64,000 nucleotides of DNA from Chamaelirium japonicum. Taxonomy: Eukaryota > Streptophyta > Magnoliopsida > Liliales > Melanthiaceae. A program made the translations under genes and the position numbers. The stretch is from contig OX393551.1 of NCBI GenBank assembly GCA_947650365.1, positions 66,558,044-66,622,043 on the forward strand, given 5' to 3'. Numbering within the stretch: position 1 is the stretch's first letter; each line of letters opens with the position of its first letter. This document shows, piece after piece, positions 59,127 through 64,000 of this stretch. The notes beneath the pieces are model-generated. The model was given only the letters and a program-made list of their open reading frames with translations, was not told where the DNA came from and made no database searches.

Positions 59127-59496
59127 GAGTGTTTGGTTGCGCTGTGCGCTGCGGGTTAAATATGCGTTGCCGATACTGTCCGTTCGATCGGAATTGAATC
59201 AAACAGTTAAAACCCATCCCGCACACCGTTCCGCATCGTTTCTAAATAAAACCGACGGATGAGATTATTGTCCGTTCGATCCGATGAATCAAGCGGCTCA
59301 AAAAACTCACTGTTACTGTAGCGGCTACAGTAACAGCGAATTTGATTTTGGGCCGATGGATTCCCATCGATCCAACGGTTGAAAATTTGGTTTGGGTCTT
59401 TCGATTTCCATCCATTGGATCGATGGGAATCCAACGGCTCAAAACAATTTCGCTTTTACTGTAGCCGCTACAGTAACAGCGAATTTATTTTGGGCC
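59127..59496. mobile_element. TA-adjacent inverted-repeat element, truncated on the right
   Basis: Begins GTGTTTGGTTGCGCTGTGCG after the TA/GA tract. It contains repeated palindromes TTACTGTAGCGGCTACAGTA (about 59312-59331) and TTACTGTAGCCGCTACAGTA (about 59456-59475), and inverted GGGAATCCAACGG / CCGATGGATTCCCATCG words. The closing arm and TA tract are missing because the LTR fragment at 59497 follows directly. Confidence 0.72.
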
Positions 59497-60663
59497 TGTG
59501 AGCGCGGAAAAAGATATGGGTCGTCTTTATTGCAAATCACACGAGATTACAGAGTGGCCGGGATCCGGGGGCTCGGGTGTGGCGAGTCCGGGTGCGGCGA
59601 ATATTTGATCAGGAGATTGTGGGAGAGATCCTCTGGAGGGTCCCTTTGATCCGCGTCTCCACGTGGTATTCGTGCGAGAGCTCTGAAGGGGTTGCCCAGG
59701 ACAGAGGTCTTTACAGGGTGAGGGTTTTTTAGAGGCTAAGGAATGTCGGCCGTTGATTTTGTCCCGTCCGTGCTTCACGCTTTCTCGGCTAGGGAGTTTT
59801 GGGCTTCGCTCCTCGGTCTTCGTGTCTTCCTCGATCCTTGCTAGACCTCGGCGTCCTTGATCGTCGGTTCGCGGCGTCGATCGTGCTTTTGGCGTCGGCT
59901 TTGGTTTTGGCTTTTGGCTTTGGCGTGGCTCTGGCTTTTGCTTTGCTTTGGTGCTCGCACTTGAACGTAGACGGGTAGAGACTTGCGATGCTATAGTTCT
60001 TCCGGACTTCGCATCGTATCGGCTAGAACGTGCGGTGCTTTGCTCGTGACCGGCGTAGTTGCTTGGCTTTGGCACTTGCGTTGCTTTGGCGCGGGCTTTA
60101 CCGGTGCGTCTGCTTTGGCTTTAGCTTTGACTCGATATTCTTCTCGAACGACTGGCGCTACTTCTTCAAGGCTTCTTTATTCTTCTGGCTTCCTCGACGG
60201 TTGTGGCGTCGGTCTTGGCTTTTCGGCGGGGGTAGCACCGATCCTCGTGCGACGGTTGTAGCGTCGGCTTTTGTTGATGAAGACGACGGGTATAGCACCG
60301 ATCTCCGTGCGACGGTTGTAGCGTCGGCTTTTGTTGATGAAAACGGCGGGGGTAGCACCGGTTTCAGGCCTTCTTCTCCAAACTTTCTTCTTCGTGCGAG
60401 GAGTCGACGCCTTTGTTGAAGACGACGGGTGTTGTCGGCTTCGATCTTCTTCTCCGGCCTTTGCTTACGGCGTCTTCGAAGCTGATGAAGGTCGTTGGAG
60501 CAGTCAGGGTGATGACGACTCCGGGTCTTCTTCTCCAAGCTTTCTTCTTCGTGCAAGGAGTCGAAGCTTTGATCTTCGAGTGCAAGGTCTTCACGTTGAT
60601 GAGGACTTGAAGGGCCAAGGATTCCCGTAGGACGTGCTTGTCGTGCCTCGTGAAGCCTTCGGT
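59497..60663 (-). repeat. Truncated LTR related to the solo LTR, minus orientation
   Basis: Matches the solo LTR 30601-32829 from its TGT end up to about 32030, including TCTTTATTGCA (AATAAA on the minus strand at 59526-59531), CGTCTCCACGTGGTATTCGT and the repeated GACGGTTGTAGCGTCGGC block. It stops after GTGAAGCCTTCGG, so the promoter-bearing third of the LTR is missing. Its orientation is opposite to the pol gene it abuts. Confidence 0.85.
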
Positions 60664-61941
60664 CTTCGAACGTTGGAGCTTCTCTTGCTAGGAAGACCGT
60701 GGCTACATGAAAACGGTGTCGTAGTTTCCACTTGGCACCAATGCCTCAAGTACTATGAGGAGGGCTTAGAGAAATGCATCATTGCAGATGACAAACCATT
60801 CAATGAGGCCGAAGCACACCTCGCTGATGCCAAATTTTACCAAGCAAAGGACCTCGTTGCAGAAGTCCTTCCAGCTAAAGCTCCTCGAACTCAAAAAGCT
60901 AAAAAGATGGAGCAGGATGAAACTTTGCCAACTCCAAATCCAGTGCCACCATCTAAGGCGATACACGAAGTCAAAAAAGTGCCAGTGCCAAGACGAAGGA
61001 TGCGCATCAACTCCAAGCCAAGATCCACGCCGCATACTCCGTTGCCTGTCCAAACTACGCCAGTTCTGTGCCTCATGCCTCAGTGGCTGCGCAAACATGA
61101 AGCATCATCTTTTGCCCCGACAAAAGAAATGGTTCAGCCGCTATCGGAGGCTAATGTCATCACTCTGCAAGAGATGACACTACCACTACCCAGCCTGGGG
61201 CAAGCTTCAAGTCCGCCAAAACCTATCGATTCCTTCAAATCCAACCAACTCACATTCAAGCCAAAAGGAAGCTGGGGGCAAAATGCCGCCAAGCTGCTGC
61301 TCAAAGCTGGCTACGACGAAGACAGTGCCGCACATATGAGTATGCTCCTGCCAGCTCCAACACCACACGGGATGACTAAGACTCAAGCCCACTTACACCA
61401 AGGCGGCGAGCAGATCTCACCAAATCGGCGAGGCATCGGCTCCCGTCAAACCCCGATGGTCATCAAGATAACAAGAGAGAAGAACTTCACCTCTAACTAC
61501 ATTGAGGTGAAGTTGGTAGATGAAGCGGAAGAGGGATCGTCAGCCTCCGATGCACGCTCCACCAATGTCGTTCATCCCGCTACAAAGGGCGCCAAAAGAA
61601 GGCGATATCGAGCTCGACGTTGGACCATACCTCAGAAGCAAAAGAAGAGCATCAAAAACCAGGCAAGTCAAAATCCCGTATCAGTATTCAAAAAACTTGG
61701 GCCAGTCAGACAAGTAAAGCGAAGGTCAGTATTCGACCGTTTGGGAAAGTCACCTACTGAGGTGAGAAATAGCATTCCCACCCTCCCACCCATATCATTC
61801 TTCCAAACTGACGACGTCACCGATATCATTCTGGTCTCTGTTAATCATTTCGCAATTTCCTACCCTCCAATCGACGCAACTTCTACTTCGGACGACGAGT
61901 TGCCAGACACCCCGCCAATCCTCGAAGAAGGGGGGCGGGGG
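60664..61941 (+). pseudogene. Gypsy pol, protease end and linker region (frame 1)
   Basis: The open frame carries LLLGRPWLHENGVV and STWHQCLKYYEEG, the conserved end of plant Tat-type proteases. A long, weakly conserved spacer follows, rich in Lys, Pro and Ser. It contains KPKGSWGQNAAKLLLKAGYD and VFDRLGKSPTEVRNSIP, both recurrent in this lineage, and ends in DDELPDTPPILEEGG. At a G-rich run (about 61930-61942) the frame shifts: one extra G separates this frame from the RT frame. The open frame upstream of 60664 is LTR fragment, so its apparent start at 60634 is not a genuine start. Confidence 0.85.
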
Positions 61942-61942
61942 G

Positions 61943-63265
61943 CAATCTACCGTCGACGATTTGAAGGAAATCAACTTGGGAACACAGGAGGATCCTCGGC
62001 CTACATTCGTAAGTGCACTCCTGACTCCCGAAGAGGAGGCCGCATACATCAAGTTACTCCAAGAATACAGAGATGTCTTCGCATGGTCCTACAAGGAAAT
62101 GCCCGGACTTGACCCCAAGATTGCAGTACACCAGCTTGCTGTCAGACATGGAGCTAGCGCCATCAAGCAAGGACAAAGACGCTACCGGCCAGAACTAGTA
62201 CCGCAAATAGAAGGCGAAGTCAACAAGCTCATTGAAGCCGGCTTTATCCGAGAAGTTAAATATCCAACATGGATCTCCAGCGTGGTCCCAGTCAAGAAGA
62301 AGAACGGCCAAATCAGAGTATGCGTGGACTTCAGGGACTTAAAAAATGCATGCCCCAAAGATGACTTCCCACTGCCAATCACAGAACTGATGGTGGATGC
62401 GACAACAGGCCATGAAGCACTAACCTTCATGGATGGATCCTCAGGCTACAAGCAGATCCGGATGGCGCCCAAAGATGAAGAGCTTACGGCATTCCGCATG
62501 CCAAAAGGGATCTACTGCTACAAAGTCATGCCTTTCGGCTTGAAAAATGCAGGAGCTACTTACCAACGAGCCATGCAAAAAAATTTCGACGATATCCTTC
62601 ATCAAAATGTGGAATGCTACGTCGACGACCTCGTGGTAAAATCAAGACAAAAGGCAGCACATCTTCAAGACCTCGAGCTGATCTTCAAACGGCTTCGGAG
62701 ATATCAGCTCTGCATGAACCCGCTTAAATGCGCATTTGGAGTCTTCTCGGGTAAGTTTCTCGGCTTTGTCGTACGGCATCGAGGCATCGAGATAGATCAA
62801 TCCAAAATAGATGTCATTCTCAATATGCCAGTCCCAAAAACAGTAAGAGACCTCAGAGGTCTCCAGGGCCATCTGGCATATATCAGGAGATTTATCGCCA
62901 ACTTAGCTGGAAAATGTAGGCCCTTCAGTCGCCTCATGAAGAAAGGAGCACCATTCAAGTGGGACGAAGCTTGTCAGGAAGCCCTCCAGAACATCAGAAA
63001 TTACTTACTCAAGTCTTCAGTTCTGACAGCACCAGTTCAAGGAAAACCATTGGTCCTTTACATCAGCGCCCAGGAGCAGTCCTTGGGGGCACTCCTGGCC
63101 CAAGACAACGAGCTAGGCAAGGAAACAACATGTTACTATTTGAGTCGCACTCTCATCAGCGCGGAGATAAATTACTCCCCGATTGAGAAGGTCTGTCTGG
63201 CACTCATCTTCGTTACAAAGAAGCTACGACACTACATGTTAGCTCACGCCATCAGGCTTATCTAA
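61943..63265 (+). pseudogene. Gypsy reverse transcriptase and first RNase H (frame 2)
   Basis: Begins STVDDLKEINLGTQEDPRPT, then RDVFAWSYKEMPGLDP, typical of the segment before RT. RT motifs in order: GFIREVKYPTWISSVVPVKK, VDFRDLKNACPKDDFPLP, DGSSGYKQIRMA, MPFGLKNAGATYQRAM and ECYVDDLVVKS (YVDD at 62618-62629, both aspartates intact). The first RNase H follows with PLVLYISAQEQSLGALLAQ and YSPIEKVCLALIF. A TAA at 63263-63265 replaces the Ser codon found in relatives (RLISKADPLKY). Apart from that stop and the upstream frameshift, the domain is well preserved. Confidence 0.95.
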
Positions 63266-64000
63266 AAAGCCGACCCGCTCAAATACATTATGTCAAGGCC
63301 AGTGCTCTCCAGATGTTTGGCCAAGTGGGCTTTACTCCTCGAGTTCGATATCACCTTCGTCCCTCGTAAAGCGGTCAAAGGTCAAGCTCTCGCGGACTTC
63401 CTGGCAGAATACCCCCTTCCAGCAGAATGGGAACTATCGGAAGATCTCCCAGACGAAGAAGTATTCTGCATCGACATCGCCCCTTCTTGGAAAATATTCT
63501 TCGACGGCGCGGCAAGGCAAGACGTGGCAGGAGCAGGGGTTATCTTCGTCACGCCAAACGACAAAATACTCTCTTTCTCATTTCTATTATCAGAACCATG
63601 CTCCAACAACAGGGCAGAATATCAAGCCTTGATTATTGACCTCGAACTCGCCAATGATATGAAACTTCAAGGGCTCGAAATTTTTGGCGACTCTCAACTC
63701 GTCATTCAGCAAATATTGGGAGCATACGAAGTCAACAAAGAAGACCTCGTGCCGTTACATCTGCGAGCTCTGAAACTCCTTGGTACGCTAAAAAATGCTT
63801 CAATCCAGCATGTTCCCAGAAACCTTAATCAGCAGGCTGATGCGCTCGCAAATTTAGCGGCTACACTTCCGTTCCCAGAAAGAAGCCAACTCAGCATCCC
63901 TATCTGTAAGAGGATGGTGATCACCGAGGAGGACCTCCCTATGGGAATCCCAGACCAAGTCAATGCAGTACACGTTCTTGTGGCCGACGAGCTAGATTGG
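63266..64000 (+). pseudogene. Gypsy RNase H end and second (aRNH-type) RNase H, partial
   Basis: In the same frame after the stop: KADPLKYIMSRPVLSRCLAK and GQALADFLAEYPLP, then a second RNase H with IFFDGAARQDVAGAGVIF, NNRAEYQALIIDLELA, FGDSQLVIQQI and QADALANLA. The D, E, D and D catalytic positions of the RNase H fold are all visible. Additional RNase H domains of this kind are known from the plant Tat lineage. The frame is open to the window end, so integrase should follow beyond it. Confidence 0.92.

Larger units (their letters stand above)
60664..64000 (+). mobile_element. Ty3/gypsy (Tat-type) retrotransposon interior, truncated at both visible ends
   Basis: Pol sequence starts abruptly inside the protease end (LLLGRPWLHENGVV near 60690) and runs past the window end inside or after the second RNase H domain. 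No gag, primer-binding site or LTR of its own lies to the left, where an inverted foreign LTR fragment is joined instead. Presence of an additional RNase H domain downstream of the usual one points to the Tat lineage (Retand/Ogre type). Confidence 0.9.

Overview
The window is nuclear DNA of a flowering plant, very probably one with a large, transposon-rich genome. The evidence is two intron-containing plant genes with consensus splice sites, plant Ty1/copia and Ty3/gypsy retrotransposons (including a Tat-type pol with two RNase H domains), many hAT- and Mutator-like non-autonomous elements, and many long (TA)n tracts. I cannot name the species. Nothing in the window is prokaryotic.

Two host genes are visible, both on the minus strand. 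The first is a PQ-loop (vacuolar/lysosomal amino-acid-transporter-like) membrane protein. It has a first coding exon at 14790-15025 and a second at 3996-4038. The 10.75-kb intron between them contains a decayed gypsy element (about 4520-7760) and a recent complete copia element (8292-13617). The later exons were not found. The second gene is a PLAC8/cell-number-regulator-type protein with exons at 54473-54699 and 52630-52797. Its upstream coding exon(s) were not found.

The rest is layered mobile DNA. From 15287 to 21983, and again from 55709 to 59496, inverted-repeat elements of several families alternate with (TA)n tracts, often with one tract serving as the right flank of one element and the left flank of the next. 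This matches the known habit of rice Micron elements, which insert in TA microsatellites, but here many different families do it and several share one internal module. hAT-like elements with 8-bp target duplications have inserted into these and into each other.

Four larger retroelements have defined ends. (1) Copia, 8292-13617, minus strand, 141-bp LTRs, TSD CCAGT. (2) A gag-only gypsy-type element without pol, 22078-29586, plus strand, 1.6-kb LTRs, TSD ATATA, with a hAT-like element inside its left LTR. (3) A solo LTR, 30601-32829, minus orientation, TSD TCTAT. (4) A copia with 2.3-kb LTRs, 39873-49678, plus strand, TSD TAATG, with a ruined interior. From 59497 a truncated copy of LTR (3) lies directly against a truncated gypsy pol gene (about 60664 to the window end, plus strand). 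The block 35583-39539 is dense in small hAT-like and Mutator-like elements.

No tRNA, rRNA, CRISPR or prokaryotic operon was seen. The best candidate for something little described is the modular set of TA-tract-bounded elements, their shared core and their chaining. Host gene structure, retroelement boundaries and target duplications were read directly from the bases. Lineage names rest on remembered family motifs, and no database search was possible.
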